Shown here: positions 10,400 through 20,906 of the stretch, piece after piece
How positions within the stretch are numbered: position 1 is the first letter of the stretch
Layout of the letters: every line of letters starts with the position of its first letter
Assembly (NCBI GenBank): GCA_913053235.1
Contig: CAJXFT010000015.1
Coordinates: 1-33,503, forward strand
Direction of reading: 5' to 3'
From: an uncultured Alphaproteobacteria bacterium
Lineage (GTDB): Bacteria; Pseudomonadota; Alphaproteobacteria; UBA828
DNA: 33,503 bases
The notes under the pieces: generated by a model
What the model saw: only the letters and a program-made list of their open reading frames with translations
What the model was told of the DNA's origin: nothing
The model's database searches: none
Made by a program: the position numbers and the translations under genes

Positions 10400-11746
10400 T
10401 CATGGCGCCGCCGTGCCGGCCTCTCTGCGCCGGCGATCCAGGCGCTCGGCGTCGGCCGGCGCGAGGCTGACGCGAAAATGGGCGAACGCTTCATCATCGG
10501 ACCTGTTCAGCACTTCGCCATGGCGGTAGAGCCAGGCTATCGTGGCGCCATCGGCGAGGCCGATCTTGAGCGTCACGATCCGCCTGTTGCGCGACAATTC
10601 GCGCTCGATCAGCGTCAAAAGAGGATCGAGCCCTTCGCCGCGGAGCGCCGAAACAGCGACGGACGAACCGTTCTGCCCAGCCGCCGCTTTGAGCCGGCCG
10701 CGCTCGGCCGGGCTCAGCAAATCCAATTTGTTGTGAACTTCGACGAGCCCGGCTTTTACTTTCTGCTCGAGCCCCATTTCGACGAGAACGGCGTGGACGT
10801 CGCGGCGCTGTTCGGCGCTTTCGGGGTGAGATATGTCGCGCACATGGAGGATGAGATCGGCCTCGCCGACTTCTTCAAGGGTGGCGCGGAACGCCGCCAC
10901 GAGGTCGTGCGGAAGCTCGGAGACGAAGCCGACGGTATCGGAAAGGATCACCCGGCGGCGCGACGGCAGGGTCAAGCCGCGCATGGTCGGATCGAGGGTG
11001 GCGAAGACCTGATCCCGCACATCCACTTCGGCACCGGTCAGGCGGTTGAACAGGGTCGATTTGCCGGCATTGGTATAACCGACCAGCGCGACCACGGGAT
11101 TGGGCACCCTTTTGCGCGCCTGGCGGTGCAGGGAGCGCGTCCGCGCGACAGCTTTCAAGGCGCGCCTGAGGCGGATGATACGCTCGCTGATCTGGCGCCG
11201 GTCGGCCTCGATTTGCGTCTCGCCGGGTCCGCCGAGAAAACCGAAACCACCTCTTTGCCGCTCCAAATGTGTCCAAGAACGGACCAAACGGCTGCGCTGG
11301 TAGGAAAGCGCCGCCAGCTCGACCTGCAATTTGCCCTCTCGGCTGCGCGCCCGGGCGCCGAAAATTTCGAGGATGAGCGCCGTCCGGTCTATTACCTTGC
11401 ACTCCCAGGCGCGCTCCAGGTTGCGCTGCTGCACCGGGCTGAGCGCGCCATCGACGATGACGATGGCGGCCCTGTTGGCGTCGATGGTGGCGCCGATCTC
11501 CGCCACCTTGCCGGAGCCGAACAGGGTTGCCGGGCGAATGCACGGGATCGCCACGATCGAGGAATAAGCGACCTCCAGACCGATGGCGCCGGCGAGGCCG
11601 ACGGCTTCTTCCAACCGCGCCTCCCCGTCACGTGTGGCGGCGAAATTATTTACCCCCGCATGCCCCGCATCGGCGGCGCCATTGCGCCTCCTTCCCGGCG
11701 GAAATTCCGGGTGCAGGACGCAGGCGATCGTTGGCGCGCGGCTAAT
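10400..11746 (-). CDS. hflX: GTPase HflX (N-terminus probably extends upstream of the listed TTG at 11614 to a non-canonical ATT at 11746)
   Basis: RGGFGFLGGPGETQIEADRR, VALVGYTNAGKSTLFNRLTGA, FATLDPTMRGLTLPSRRRVILSDTVGFVSELPHDLVAAFRATLEE; in-frame upstream ISRAPTIACVLHPEF...TRDGEARLEEAVGLA looks like the HflX N-terminal domain. Confidence 0.93.
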   Translation of the reverse strand: MSRAPTIACVLHPEFPPGRRRNGAADAGHAGVNNFAATRDGEARLEEAVGLAGAIGLEVAYSSIVAIPCIRPATLFGSGKVAEIGATIDANRAAIVIVDGALSPVQQRNLERAWECKVIDRTALILEIFGARARSREGKLQVELAALSYQRSRLVRSWTHLERQRGGFGFLGGPGETQIEADRRQISERIIRLRRALKAVARTRSLHRQARKRVPNPVVALVGYTNAGKSTLFNRLTGAEVDVRDQVFATLDPTMRGLTLPSRRRVILSDTVGFVSELPHDLVAAFRATLEEVGEADLILHVRDISHPESAEQRRDVHAVLVEMGLEQKVKAGLVEVHNKLDLLSPAERGRLKAAAGQNGSSVAVSALRGEGLDPLLTLIERELSRNRRIVTLKIGLADGATIAWLYRHGEVLNRSDDEAFAHFRVSLAPADAERLDRRRREAGTAAP

Positions 11747-11784
11747 TTATAAGCTCGCGCGGCAAGAAGAAAACAAAGCTGCCG

Positions 11785-12045
11785 CTAGTCATCCACCTGC
11801 CCGTCTTCTTCCGCGCTGCCTTCGAAGAGCTGCACCGGCTGGCCGGGCATGACCGTCGAAATGGCGTGTTTGTAAACCAGTTGTGAATGATTGTCGCGGC
11901 GCAACAGGACACAGAAATTATCGAACCACGTAATCACGCCCTTCAGCTTCACGCCGTTCACGAGGAATATCGTGACCGGCATTTTGACCTTGCGTACGTG
12001 ATTTAGAAAAACATCCTGAAGGTTTTGAGATTTGTCACTCGGCAT
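11785..12045 (-). CDS. hfq: RNA chaperone Hfq
   Basis: [70 protein letters not shown] at 12045 chosen on homology. Confidence 0.96.
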   Translation of the reverse strand: MPSDKSQNLQDVFLNHVRKVKMPVTIFLVNGVKLKGVITWFDNFCVLLRRDNHSQLVYKHAISTVMPGQPVQLFEGSAEEDGQVDD

Positions 12046-12101
12046 GGTTTTTCCCCCGCTTCTTTTCTGCATTATTGGGGCTCGAACTTTTACATGAGCC
12101 A

Positions 12102-12137
12102 AAATCGGCGCTCTTTCTCTGTTTGGAGCGCCGATTT
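12102..12137. repeat. 12-bp perfect inverted repeat (hairpin) upstream of hfq
   Basis: aaatcggcgctc (12102-12113), 12-nt loop, gagcgccgattt (12126-12137). Confidence 0.8.
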
Positions 12138-12155
12138 CCCCTGCCTCATTGGTTA

Positions 12156-12185
12156 ACTATATGGGTATTTACACCGCCGCGACAA
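12156..12185 (-). promoter_or_regulatory. Candidate sigma70-like promoter for hfq
   Basis: Minus strand TTGTCG (12185-12180), 18-bp spacer, TATAGT (12161-12156); the hairpin would fall in the 5' leader. Confidence 0.4.
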
Positions 12186-12267
12186 ATATTTGGCAACCGA
12201 AAGCGGTAAATTTATCAGGAGCGGCCGCGGAGCGGCTGTGACATGGCGGATTAAAGCATTGAAACAA

Positions 12268-13131
12268 TTATTGGTTTGACCCGGCGCCGCGGCAATAATC
12301 GAGATAAAGCCCGCGCAAGCGCCGGCTCACGGGACCCGGCGTGCCGTCGCCGATTTGGTTGCCGTCGATGTCGATAATTCCACGCACGAAGGAGGTCGTA
12401 CTGGTCAGGAGGGCTTCGGGTGCGCCGAGCGCCTCGGCCAGCGAAAACGGCCTCTCGACGACCTCCAGCCCGTTTTCGCGGGCCAGCGCGATCACCGTCG
12501 AGCGGGTAATACCGCCGAGAATATTGTTGTCCAGCTGGCGGGTGACGATCTTGCCGTCGCCATCGACAATCCACGCATTGGTCGACGAACCTTCGGTGAC
12601 AAAGCCATCTTCATCGACGAGCCAGGCTTCATAGGCGCCCTTGTCGCGCGCCTCCTGTTTGGCCAGGACATTGGGCAACAGCGATATCGATTTGACGTCG
12701 CGCCGCAGCCACCGGATATCGGCGACGCTGACGACGTGAGCGCCGCTATCGTCATCGGCGTCGGTCGGCCAGTCGACGGCGCGCGCCGTCATCACCAGCG
12801 CGCGCTCGACATTTTCGGGAAACGGGTGATCGCGGCGCGAGACGCCGCGCGAGATCTGGATATAGATAATACCGTCGCGCACGCGGTTCTGGCGCAATGT
12901 CTCGCGGCAAACCATGGCGAATGGCCGGTCCGCCATCGGCATGGTCATATGCAACTCGTCCAGGGAACGCTTCAGCCGCGTAAGATGGCCGTCCTCGTCG
13001 ATAATCCGGCCGCGCCAAACAGCGGCCACCTCGTAGACACCGTCGGCAAATTGGTAACCGCGGTCCTCGATATGGATATGTGCCTCGGCATGCGGAACAT
13101 ACTGGCCGTTGACATAGGCGATTCTCGACAT
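12268..13131 (-). CDS. dat: D-amino-acid aminotransferase / class IV PLP-dependent aminotransferase
   Basis: YVNGQYVPHAEAHIHIEDRGYQFADGVYEV, SISLLPNVLAKQEARDKGAYEAWLVDEDGFVTEGSSTNAW; class IV fold signature. Substrate not determined from sequence. Confidence 0.85.
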   Translation of the reverse strand: MSRIAYVNGQYVPHAEAHIHIEDRGYQFADGVYEVAAVWRGRIIDEDGHLTRLKRSLDELHMTMPMADRPFAMVCRETLRQNRVRDGIIYIQISRGVSRRDHPFPENVERALVMTARAVDWPTDADDDSGAHVVSVADIRWLRRDVKSISLLPNVLAKQEARDKGAYEAWLVDEDGFVTEGSSTNAWIVDGDGKIVTRQLDNNILGGITRSTVIALARENGLEVVERPFSLAEALGAPEALLTSTTSFVRGIIDIDGNQIGDGTPGPVSRRLRGLYLDYCRGAGSNQ

Positions 13132-13146
13132 GGTCGTTTTATTTCC

Positions 13147-14523
13147 TCAAAAGAACTCAAGACTGACGGCAAACATTTTCTCGAGCTTTCTCACCGCCGA
13201 CGCGGCGGCGAATACGACGACCCGGTCATGCGCGGCAATGACGCTGTCGCCACGCGGAATGATTACCTCGCCGTCGCGCAGAATGGCGCCGATAAGAATG
13301 CCGCTCGGCAAATTGACTTCCTTGAGCGGCGTGCCGACCAGGGGCGATGTTTCCAGCGCTTCGGCTTCGACGATCTCGGCCAAACCGTCACGGATCGATT
13401 GAATGCCCAATATCCGCCCGCGCCGAATTCTTTGCAGTATGGTGGACACGGTCGATTCACGCGGGCTGACCGCGACATCGACGCCGAGTGAGCCCATCAG
13501 GGGCGCATAGTTCGAGCTGTTGACCAGGGTTATGGCGCGCTGACAACCGGCGCGCTTGGCCAGCAGCGAGGCCAGGATGTTCACTTCATCGTCATTCGAC
13601 ACCGCGATAACGGCTTCGGCCATGGCGATATTCACTTCGTTCAGGATGTCGCTGTCCAGGGCGTCACCATGTATGACGGCTGTGCGCGATAAATTTTCCG
13701 CCAGATATTGCGCCCGCGCGGCGCTCACTTCGACGATCTTGAGATTCAGTCCGGGATGCGCCTCCTCCAGGCCACGGGCCAGAAAAAGGCCGATATTTCC
13801 GCCGCCGACGATGACCATGCGGCGCGCTTCTTTTTCCTCATGCCCGAAAACCGACATCGCGCGCTCGACATGTTCGGTGTCGGCGACGAAATACACTTCG
13901 TCGCCGACCAGCATTTGATCGTCACCGCGCGGCACGATCAATTTATCGCTGCGCATGATGCCGACAACGACGATGTTGAGGTTGGGAAAAATTTCGGTCA
14001 ATTGCCTGAGCGGCGTGTTGACGATCGGGCAGCCATCCTGACAGCGCACCGCGATGACGCGCAGCCGGCCATCGCCAAAGGGCAGCATGTCGAGCGCGCC
14101 GGGCACCTGGAGGCGCCGCTCGATGGCGCGCGCGACTTCGATCTCGGGCGATATGATCAGGTCGATGGGCAGATGATCCGGGTTGTAGAGATCGGCCCAT
14201 GCCGGCTGCAGATAACTCTGATCGCGGATGCGGGCGATCTTTTCGGGCACGCCGAATATCGAATGCGCAACCTGGCAGGCGACCATGTTGACCTCGTCCG
14301 AATAGGTCACGGCGATGACCATATCGGTATTTTTCGCGCCCGCTTCGTCGAGCACGTCGGGCAGCGAGGCGCCGCCGACCAGGCAGCGGACTTCGGCACT
14401 TTCCGACAGCTTCTGCGCGATCTCCGGATCATTGTCGATCACGGTGACGTCATTCGCTTCGCGCGCCAACTGGTGCGCAATGCTCGAGCCGACCTGCCCG
14501 GCGCCACAGACAATTACCCTCAC
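13147..14523 (-). CDS. trkA: Trk system potassium transporter regulatory protein TrkA (GTG start)
   Basis: MRVIVCGAGQVGSSIAHQLAREANDVTVIDND; second Rossmann MVIVGGGNIGLFLARGLE; two RCK-N/RCK-C repeats. Confidence 0.95.
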   Translation of the reverse strand: MRVIVCGAGQVGSSIAHQLAREANDVTVIDNDPEIAQKLSESAEVRCLVGGASLPDVLDEAGAKNTDMVIAVTYSDEVNMVACQVAHSIFGVPEKIARIRDQSYLQPAWADLYNPDHLPIDLIISPEIEVARAIERRLQVPGALDMLPFGDGRLRVIAVRCQDGCPIVNTPLRQLTEIFPNLNIVVVGIMRSDKLIVPRGDDQMLVGDEVYFVADTEHVERAMSVFGHEEKEARRMVIVGGGNIGLFLARGLEEAHPGLNLKIVEVSAARAQYLAENLSRTAVIHGDALDSDILNEVNIAMAEAVIAVSNDDEVNILASLLAKRAGCQRAITLVNSSNYAPLMGSLGVDVAVSPRESTVSTILQRIRRGRILGIQSIRDGLAEIVEAEALETSPLVGTPLKEVNLPSGILIGAILRDGEVIIPRGDSVIAAHDRVVVFAAASAVRKLEKMFAVSLEFF

Positions 14524-14542
14524 GCCGCGATGCCCCGTTTGT

Positions 14543-15976
14543 TCATTGCCGGTTCAATTCCTCACCCATGCGCGCTCTTTCACGCGAACGATCCATATCG
14601 GTAACTTTCAGACCCTTCAATTTTCGATGCAGCGCCGAGCGCTCCATGCCGACAAATTGCGCGGTGCGCGAAATGTTGCCGCCGAAGCGGCTGAGCTGGG
14701 TCGTCAGATATTCGCGCTCGAACATTTCGCGCGCATCGCGCAGCGACAGCGCCATGACCTCGCCGGTCCATTGGTTGCTCGTCATGCCACTCGCCGCCGC
14801 GCCCAGTTCCGGCGGCAGCATCGCCGCCGTCACGACATCCTCGGAGGTGCCGGGCGACATGATCAACAGCCATTCGATGACGTTTCGCAATTGGCGCACA
14901 TTGCCGGGCCATTCGCAGGATTGCAGCACCGCCATCGCATCCTCGGCAATTTCGCGCGGCGGCAAGCCCGATGATTCGGCGGCGCGCTGCATGAAGTGGC
15001 ACGCCAATTGAGGAATATCCTCGCGCCGGTCGCGTAGCGCCGGCATCAGGATGGGAACCACATTCAAGCGGTAGAAAAGGTCCTCGCGAAAGCGCTTGGC
15101 GGTGATTTCCTCGGCGAGATCCCGGTTGCTCGCCGAGATAACCCGCACATCCACCTCGACGCGGGCATCGCCGCCGACGCGTTCAAACGTCTGCTCCTGA
15201 ATCACGCGCACCATTTTGCCCTGGGTTTCGAGCGGCATGTCGGCGACCTCGTCAAAGAACAATGTGCCGCCATGCGCCCGCTCAAAGGTTCCAATCCGCC
15301 GCGGGCTGTTGGAATCGGGATAGCCCTGTTCGGTGCCGAACAATTCCATCTCCAGGCTTTCGGGCCGCATCATTGCCGAATTGACGACGACGAACGGCCC
15401 GCCGCTGCGATAGGAATTCTCATGGACCAGCCGCGCGATCACTTCTTTCCCCGAACCCGCCGGCCCCGAAATCATGATTCTGCTCCCCGTAGGCGCGACT
15501 TTCATGACCGCCGCATGGAGACTGCTGACGGCGGGTGAATCGCCGATCAGGCCGGGCGCCGGCCCGACACGCAGTTTCAGCTCGGTATTCTCGCGTCGCA
15601 ATTCCGCCGCTTCGAGGGCGCGGGTAACCTGCAGCAACAGGCGATCCGATTTGAACGGCTTCTCGATAAAGTCATAAGCACCGAGCTTTATCGCCAAGAC
15701 GGCGGTCTCGATATTGCCGTGCCCGCTGATCATGATGACGGGAAGATCAGGATGTTTGCCGCGCAGCAGCTTGAGCAGTTCCATGCCGTCGAGATTGCTG
15801 CGTTGCAACCAGATGTCCAAAATCAGCAATGCCGGCGGCGGGCTGGCCTCGAGCAACGCCAATGCCGCCTCGCTATCGGCCGCCACGCGCGGCTGATACC
15901 CTTCATCCTCCAGGATCCCCGCCACCAGCAGGCGGATATCCTGTTCGTCATCAACGATAAGAATGTCGCCCGGCAT
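14543..15976 (-). CDS. ntrX: Nitrogen-regulation response regulator NtrX
   Basis: MPGDILIVDDEQDIRLLVAGILEDEGY receiver; AAA+ Walker A SGPAGSGKE; GTLFFDEVADMPLETQGKMVRVIQEQTFERVGG; ELFGTEQGYPDSN in place of GAFTGA, as in NtrX proteins; Fis-type HTH. Confidence 0.93.
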   Translation of the reverse strand: MPGDILIVDDEQDIRLLVAGILEDEGYQPRVAADSEAALALLEASPPPALLILDIWLQRSNLDGMELLKLLRGKHPDLPVIMISGHGNIETAVLAIKLGAYDFIEKPFKSDRLLLQVTRALEAAELRRENTELKLRVGPAPGLIGDSPAVSSLHAAVMKVAPTGSRIMISGPAGSGKEVIARLVHENSYRSGGPFVVVNSAMMRPESLEMELFGTEQGYPDSNSPRRIGTFERAHGGTLFFDEVADMPLETQGKMVRVIQEQTFERVGGDARVEVDVRVISASNRDLAEEITAKRFREDLFYRLNVVPILMPALRDRREDIPQLACHFMQRAAESSGLPPREIAEDAMAVLQSCEWPGNVRQLRNVIEWLLIMSPGTSEDVVTAAMLPPELGAAASGMTSNQWTGEVMALSLRDAREMFEREYLTTQLSRFGGNISRTAQFVGMERSALHRKLKGLKVTDMDRSRERARMGEELNRQ

Positions 15977-15980
15977 TCGA

Positions 15981-18251
15981 CTAGGCCCCGGAATCCAGTA
16001 TCTCGGCGCCGGCAAAGACCTCGTCGCGCTTTACGGTGGAAAATCTCAGCACCGCCAGCGCACCGCCTTCCGCGCGGTCGGACAAATAAAACTTACCGCC
16101 ATGATCCTCCATGATCTTGCTGACGATGGCGAGGCCAAGACCCGTGCCGCGCGAGCGGGTCGTCACATAGGGCTCGACAAGCCGGTCTCGGTTCTCCATC
16201 GGCAAACCCGCTCCATTGTCTTCGATTTCGATTATTTTCTCGCCATCCTCGTCGCGCAGTTTGACGGCGATTCTGCCTTTCTCTTCGGCGCCCGCCGAGC
16301 CGCCTTCCCGGCTTTCGATAGACTCGGCGGCATTTTTAAGCAAGTTGGTCAGGCATTGGCCGAGTTGACGGGAATCGCAATCCATTGCCAGCGGCTCATT
16401 CGCCAAGTCGAGCACGAATTCTATATCGGGATGCGCGACGCGCGGAAGCAATACCGCTTGCTGGACGATCAGTTGCAAATTTTCCTGCTGCATCACCGGC
16501 GTCGGCATGCGGGCAAAATCGGAGAACTCATCCACCATCTGGCGGATATCGCCGACCTGACGGACGATGGTGTCGGTGCAGGCCGAGAAGATCTCGGGCT
16601 CGGTTGAAATTTCACCCATATATTTTCGTTTGAGGCGCTCCGCCGACAATTGAATGGGCGTCAGCGGGTTCTTGATTTCATGGGCGATGCGGCGCGCGAC
16701 ATCGGCCCAGGCGGCGGTGCGCTGGGCCGCGACAAGCGCCGTGATGTCGTCGAACGTAACCACATAGCCGACGATCGTCCCCTCCACTTTTTCGGCCACG
16801 ACACGCACCAGCAGCGTTCTTTTCCTGCCGCCGCGGTCGAGCTCGATCTGCTCCTCGATGAGGCGATCGGGGCGCGCTCGCGCTTCGCGCAGCAGATGCA
16901 TCATTTCGGGTATGGCCTCTTCAACCGAGTGTCCGGTCATCGCGTCGGCGCTTGATTCGAGAAGGCCGAGGGCGGAGCGGTTGGGAAGTGTCACCAAGCC
17001 GTCGGCGTCCAAACCGATGACACCGGCCGATACGCCGCCCAATACGGCTTCGGTAAACTGGCGCCGTTCATCCAATTGGCGGTTCGCTTCGACCAGTTCG
17101 TCGCGTTGCTCCTCGAGCTGTCCGGTCATGCGGTTGAAGGCCCGGCTCAGGCTGCCGATTTCATCGCCGGCGTCACCTTCCTCGACGCGCGCCGACAGCT
17201 CGCCGGCACGCACCCGTTCGGCCGCCGATATCAAGCCGCCGATGGGCCGCACGAGTTGATTGGCAAATGCCAAACCGACCCAAATCGAGGCGAGCAACAC
17301 GAGCAGCGCCACCACCACGAAGATCAACACAAAGGTAATCTGAAATCCCGATTGCCGGCGCTCCAACTGCTTATACTGGCCGACCGCGCCCTGCACGCGC
17401 TGGACATGGTTGAGCACGCTGCTTTCGATATAGCGGCCGACATATAAATAAGCGTCGACGAAGGCGACAAGACGGACCAGGGCGCGCACCCGATCATCCG
17501 CCTCGCTGGTCAGAATCACCGCCTCGCCGGCGGCGGCGCGGAGCATCGCGGGCTCCGGGATGCGCTCCAGTTCGAGGGCAAAACTGAGCCCGCTGCGGGC
17601 CAGGATGCGGCCATTGCGGGTCAGCACCGCGGCGTCCGAAAGCGAGCGCAATTCCGCCGACCGGTTTACCAACTGTCGCAGGCGCCCCGGGTTTTGCACC
17701 AGATACGGCGCCTGGCTGTTGAGATCGTTGGCCATCGCCAGGGCGTGGCCGCGAATCGCTTCGCGATGCTCCTCCATGTAGGATTCGGCGACCACGAGCG
17801 ATTGATCGAGGGCGGTCGAGACCTGCCGCGAAAACCATGCCTGCAACCCGAAATTCAGGAACAGCGCCGAAAACACGGCGACCACGATGGCCGGCGTCAC
17901 CGAAACCAGGCTGAACAAGCCGACCAAACGCGCGTGCAGGCGCGAGCCGGCGGAGCCGCGCCGGCGCTCAAGCCACAGGCGCACCAGGCGCACCGAGACG
18001 ATGGCGCCCAAAATAAGCAGAAGCACCAGATCTATGTTGAGCAGTATCAATACATTGGTCGGGCTGGAGCCGAACGGCGCGGCGCCGGTCATGGCGCCAT
18101 AGGTGGCGATGCCGGAGACGATGGCCGCCGCCGCCACGGCGATGGCCAGCTTGCGCGGCAGGTCGACGGCGCGCGACCAGTCGCCAAAGCGCTGCCGCAA
18201 AGGCGCGGCCGGCGACAGCAATTGCGGCGAATGAAGCTGCTGGTTATCCAA
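15981..18251 (-). CDS. ntrY: Sensor histidine kinase NtrY (probable TTG start)
   Basis: N-terminal TM segments, [34 protein letters not shown]-box, [25 protein letters not shown]. Confidence 0.94.
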   Translation of the reverse strand: MDNQQLHSPQLLSPAAPLRQRFGDWSRAVDLPRKLAIAVAAAAIVSGIATYGAMTGAAPFGSSPTNVLILLNIDLVLLLILGAIVSVRLVRLWLERRRGSAGSRLHARLVGLFSLVSVTPAIVVAVFSALFLNFGLQAWFSRQVSTALDQSLVVAESYMEEHREAIRGHALAMANDLNSQAPYLVQNPGRLRQLVNRSAELRSLSDAAVLTRNGRILARSGLSFALELERIPEPAMLRAAAGEAVILTSEADDRVRALVRLVAFVDAYLYVGRYIESSVLNHVQRVQGAVGQYKQLERRQSGFQITFVLIFVVVALLVLLASIWVGLAFANQLVRPIGGLISAAERVRAGELSARVEEGDAGDEIGSLSRAFNRMTGQLEEQRDELVEANRQLDERRQFTEAVLGGVSAGVIGLDADGLVTLPNRSALGLLESSADAMTGHSVEEAIPEMMHLLREARARPDRLIEEQIELDRGGRKRTLLVRVVAEKVEGTIVGYVVTFDDITALVAAQRTAAWADVARRIAHEIKNPLTPIQLSAERLKRKYMGEISTEPEIFSACTDTIVRQVGDIRQMVDEFSDFARMPTPVMQQENLQLIVQQAVLLPRVAHPDIEFVLDLANEPLAMDCDSRQLGQCLTNLLKNAAESIESREGGSAGAEEKGRIAVKLRDEDGEKIIEIEDNGAGLPMENRDRLVEPYVTTRSRGTGLGLAIVSKIMEDHGGKFYLSDRAEGGALAVLRFSTVKRDEVFAGAEILDSGA

Positions 18252-19767
18252 TTTCGTCGATGTCCTGCTTTATGCCGCGCACGACGCGGATATCGAGGCC
18301 GCGAATTTTCTTGCGCAGCGTGTTGCGGTTCAAGCCGAGCAGCTTTGCCGCTTTCAATTGATTTCCGCCGGTCGCCGCCAGAGTGACGCTGAGCAGCGGA
18401 CGTTCGATTTCGCGCAGCACGCGATCATACAAACCGTCGGGTGGCAAAGCGCCCTCATGGGCGGCGAAATATTCGCCTAAATGGCGCTCGACGGCGAGGC
18501 CGAGGCTATCGTCTCCGGGCGCCGCCTCGGCTGCCTCGGCCGCCTGGGGCGCAGCCTCGCCCGCCGGCGCAGGCTTGCGTTCCGTCAATTCGTTCTCGAT
18601 GACGTCCGGCTCAATTATTTCCTCGGCATGCAAGACCGCCACTCGGTGCGCCAAATTTTCCAGCTCACGAACATTGCCCGGCCAGTCGTGCAATCTCAGG
18701 CGCCGCATGGCGGCCGGCGAAACGCTTTTTGCGGGCAGCCCCTCATTCATCGCCTGGACCAGGAAATGGCGCATCAGGGGCGCGATATCTTCCTTGCGCT
18801 CGCGCAGCGGCGGCAGGCGTATCGGCACCACGTTCAAGCGGAAAAACAAGTCCTCGCGAAACTGCCCCTCGGCAACCAGCGCACGCAAATTTTGGTGCGT
18901 CGCGGCGATGATCCGCACATCGCTATGCCTGGGCCTGCTGCCGCCGACGGAAATAAACTCGCCTTCCTGAAGCACCCGCAACAGCCGGGTTTGCGCCTCG
19001 ACGGGCATGTCGCCAACTTCGTCGAGGAACAATGTTCCGCCGTCGGCCTGCTCAAAACGCCCCTCCTTGCGCGCCACCGCCCCGGTGAACGCGCCTTTTT
19101 CATGGCCGAAGAGCTCGCTCTCGATCAGCTCACGCGGAATCGCCGCCATGTTGATGGCGATGAAAGGCGCGGCGCGGCGCTTGCCATATTGGTGCAGGGC
19201 GCGCGCGATCAATTCCTTTCCGGTGCCGGATTCGCCCTCGATCATGACCGTCAAATCGGTGCTCATCAGGCGCGCCAGGGTGCGATAGATTTCCTGCATC
19301 GCCGGCGACCGGCCGATCAGCGGCAATCGTTCGTCGAATTCGCCGTCATCCACCTCGGCGGCGGATTCGATATCCTTACCGGCGCTCCCGGCGAGGCCAC
19401 GGCGCACCGCGCGGGCGACCTCGTTGAGATCAAACGGCTTGGGCAAATACTCGAAGGCGCCGCGCTCGGTAGCGCGCACCGCCGTTTGCAAGCTGTTGCG
19501 CGCGCTCATGACGATCACCGGCATGTCCGGGCGCGTCTCTCTGATGCGCGGCAGAATATCCAGCGCATCTCCATCCGGGAACATGACGTCGGTAATCAGC
19601 AGATCCCCGGCGCCCTGCTCCACCCAATTCCATAATGTCGCGACATTGCCCGTCACCTGCACCTGATGGCCGAGGCGCGCCATCGCCTGGTGCAGGACCG
19701 TGCGTATGGAACGGTCATCGTCGGCGACCAGGATGGTGGCGCTTGGCCCGTCCCCGGCGGGGCTCAT
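18244..19767 (-). CDS. ntrC: Nitrogen regulation response regulator NtrC (sigma54 activator)
   Basis: [62 protein letters not shown]-terminal Fis HTH. Confidence 0.96.
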   Translation of the reverse strand: MSPAGDGPSATILVADDDRSIRTVLHQAMARLGHQVQVTGNVATLWNWVEQGAGDLLITDVMFPDGDALDILPRIRETRPDMPVIVMSARNSLQTAVRATERGAFEYLPKPFDLNEVARAVRRGLAGSAGKDIESAAEVDDGEFDERLPLIGRSPAMQEIYRTLARLMSTDLTVMIEGESGTGKELIARALHQYGKRRAAPFIAINMAAIPRELIESELFGHEKGAFTGAVARKEGRFEQADGGTLFLDEVGDMPVEAQTRLLRVLQEGEFISVGGSRPRHSDVRIIAATHQNLRALVAEGQFREDLFFRLNVVPIRLPPLRERKEDIAPLMRHFLVQAMNEGLPAKSVSPAAMRRLRLHDWPGNVRELENLAHRVAVLHAEEIIEPDVIENELTERKPAPAGEAAPQAAEAAEAAPGDDSLGLAVERHLGEYFAAHEGALPPDGLYDRVLREIERPLLSVTLAATGGNQLKAAKLLGLNRNTLRKKIRGLDIRVVRGIKQDIDEIG

Positions 19768-20906
19768 GGCGCCGCGCTCCCCTGCTCGGCGGCCGGCAGA
19801 AGGACGCGGAATACGGTGTTGGCGCTCTCGCTCTCGACATCCACCACGCCGCCATGATCGGCGACGATCTTGGCGACCAGCGCCAGGCCAAGGCCGGTGC
19901 CGCCCGATTTGCCGGTCACGAAGGGCTCGAACATGCGCTCGCGCAATTCCCCGGCAATGCCGGCGCCGTTGTCCTCGACCCGGATGGCGATGGGCAAATG
20001 GACGCGCCGGCGTCCGGCCCCGCCGCTGCGAAGCCCATGTTCGACGCGAAGCCCATGTTCGTAGCGCGTACTGACGGCGATGACGCCGCCGTTCACTGGC
20101 AGTGCCTCGGCGGCGTTCTTGAACAGATTGAGGAAGGCTTGAATCAATTCGTCGCGGTTGCCGTCCACCAGCGGCAGCGAGGGATCGTATTCCGTCTTGA
20201 TCTCGGCGTCGCTGGCGAAGCCTGATTTCGCCACCAGTTGCACATGATCGAGCAACTCATGCACGTTAAGCGGCGCGCTGGCTTCGGCCACGGATTCATC
20301 GCCGAAGAATTCCATACGGTCGATCAGCGCCGCGATGCGGTCGCTCTCGTCGCGGATCATCCGCGCCAGCGCTTTGTCGGCTTCGCCGGCGCCGCTTTCG
20401 AGAAGTTGTGCGGCGCCGCGGATACCGGACAGCGGATTTCGCACCTCATGCGCCAATTTGGCCGCCATGGCGGCGTTGGAGCGGCCCGAATCGCGCTGCT
20501 GCAAGTGGCGGCCCAACTGCTCGGCGACCGTGCGGACGGCGAATGTAAGAACGACCAGATTCGGCTCATGTTCGAGCGGCGCGGCACCGACATCGACCAC
20601 GCAAGCCGCCCCGGCGCGCGGCAAATCCAGCTCCACGCCATACTCGAACATGGTCTGCCCGTTATGGCGCACCTGTTCGACGATGGCGACGACGCCGCCG
20701 CAGGGCGCCACGATGCGCGCCAGGCCGAGCTTCGCCAGCATCTGGGCGCCGGTGCCGAACAATTCTTCCGCCGCCGGATTGGCATGGCGAATCGCGCCGC
20801 CGCCGGCGATCAGCAACACCGCCAGTGGCAGTGCGTCGAGAATGGCCGAGCCGCGCGACATGGCGGCTTCGCCAAGCGCTGTCTCGTTCAGCAATGCGGT
20901 ACTCAT
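19764..20906 (-). CDS. ntrB: Nitrogen regulation sensor kinase NtrB
   Basis: [51 protein letters not shown]-box; [22 protein letters not shown] overlap with ntrC. Confidence 0.95.
   Translation of the reverse strand: MSTALLNETALGEAAMSRGSAILDALPLAVLLIAGGGAIRHANPAAEELFGTGAQMLAKLGLARIVAPCGGVVAIVEQVRHNGQTMFEYGVELDLPRAGAACVVDVGAAPLEHEPNLVVLTFAVRTVAEQLGRHLQQRDSGRSNAAMAAKLAHEVRNPLSGIRGAAQLLESGAGEADKALARMIRDESDRIAALIDRMEFFGDESVAEASAPLNVHELLDHVQLVAKSGFASDAEIKTEYDPSLPLVDGNRDELIQAFLNLFKNAAEALPVNGGVIAVSTRYEHGLRVEHGLRSGGAGRRRVHLPIAIRVEDNGAGIAGELRERMFEPFVTGKSGGTGLGLALVAKIVADHGGVVDVESESANTVFRVLLPAAEQGSAAP
20028..20061. repeat. In-frame direct repeat (two 16-bp identical copies, 18-bp period) within ntrB
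   Basis: gcgaagcccatgttcg at 20028-20043 and 20046-20061; encodes [11 protein letters not shown]. Confidence 0.85.

Noticed and set aside
10316-11752. 478-aa plus-strand ORF opposite hflX
   Set aside because: Antisense to hflX with GTPase motifs; starts within CIRCE, so not credible.
14551-14561. GGTTCAATTCC resembling a tRNA T-arm
   Set aside because: Part of the ntrX C-terminal codons; no matching acceptor, D or anticodon arms nearby.
15200-15420. NtrX lacking the GAFTGA sigma54-contact motif
   Set aside because: A known property of NtrX-family regulators, not a novelty of this sequence.
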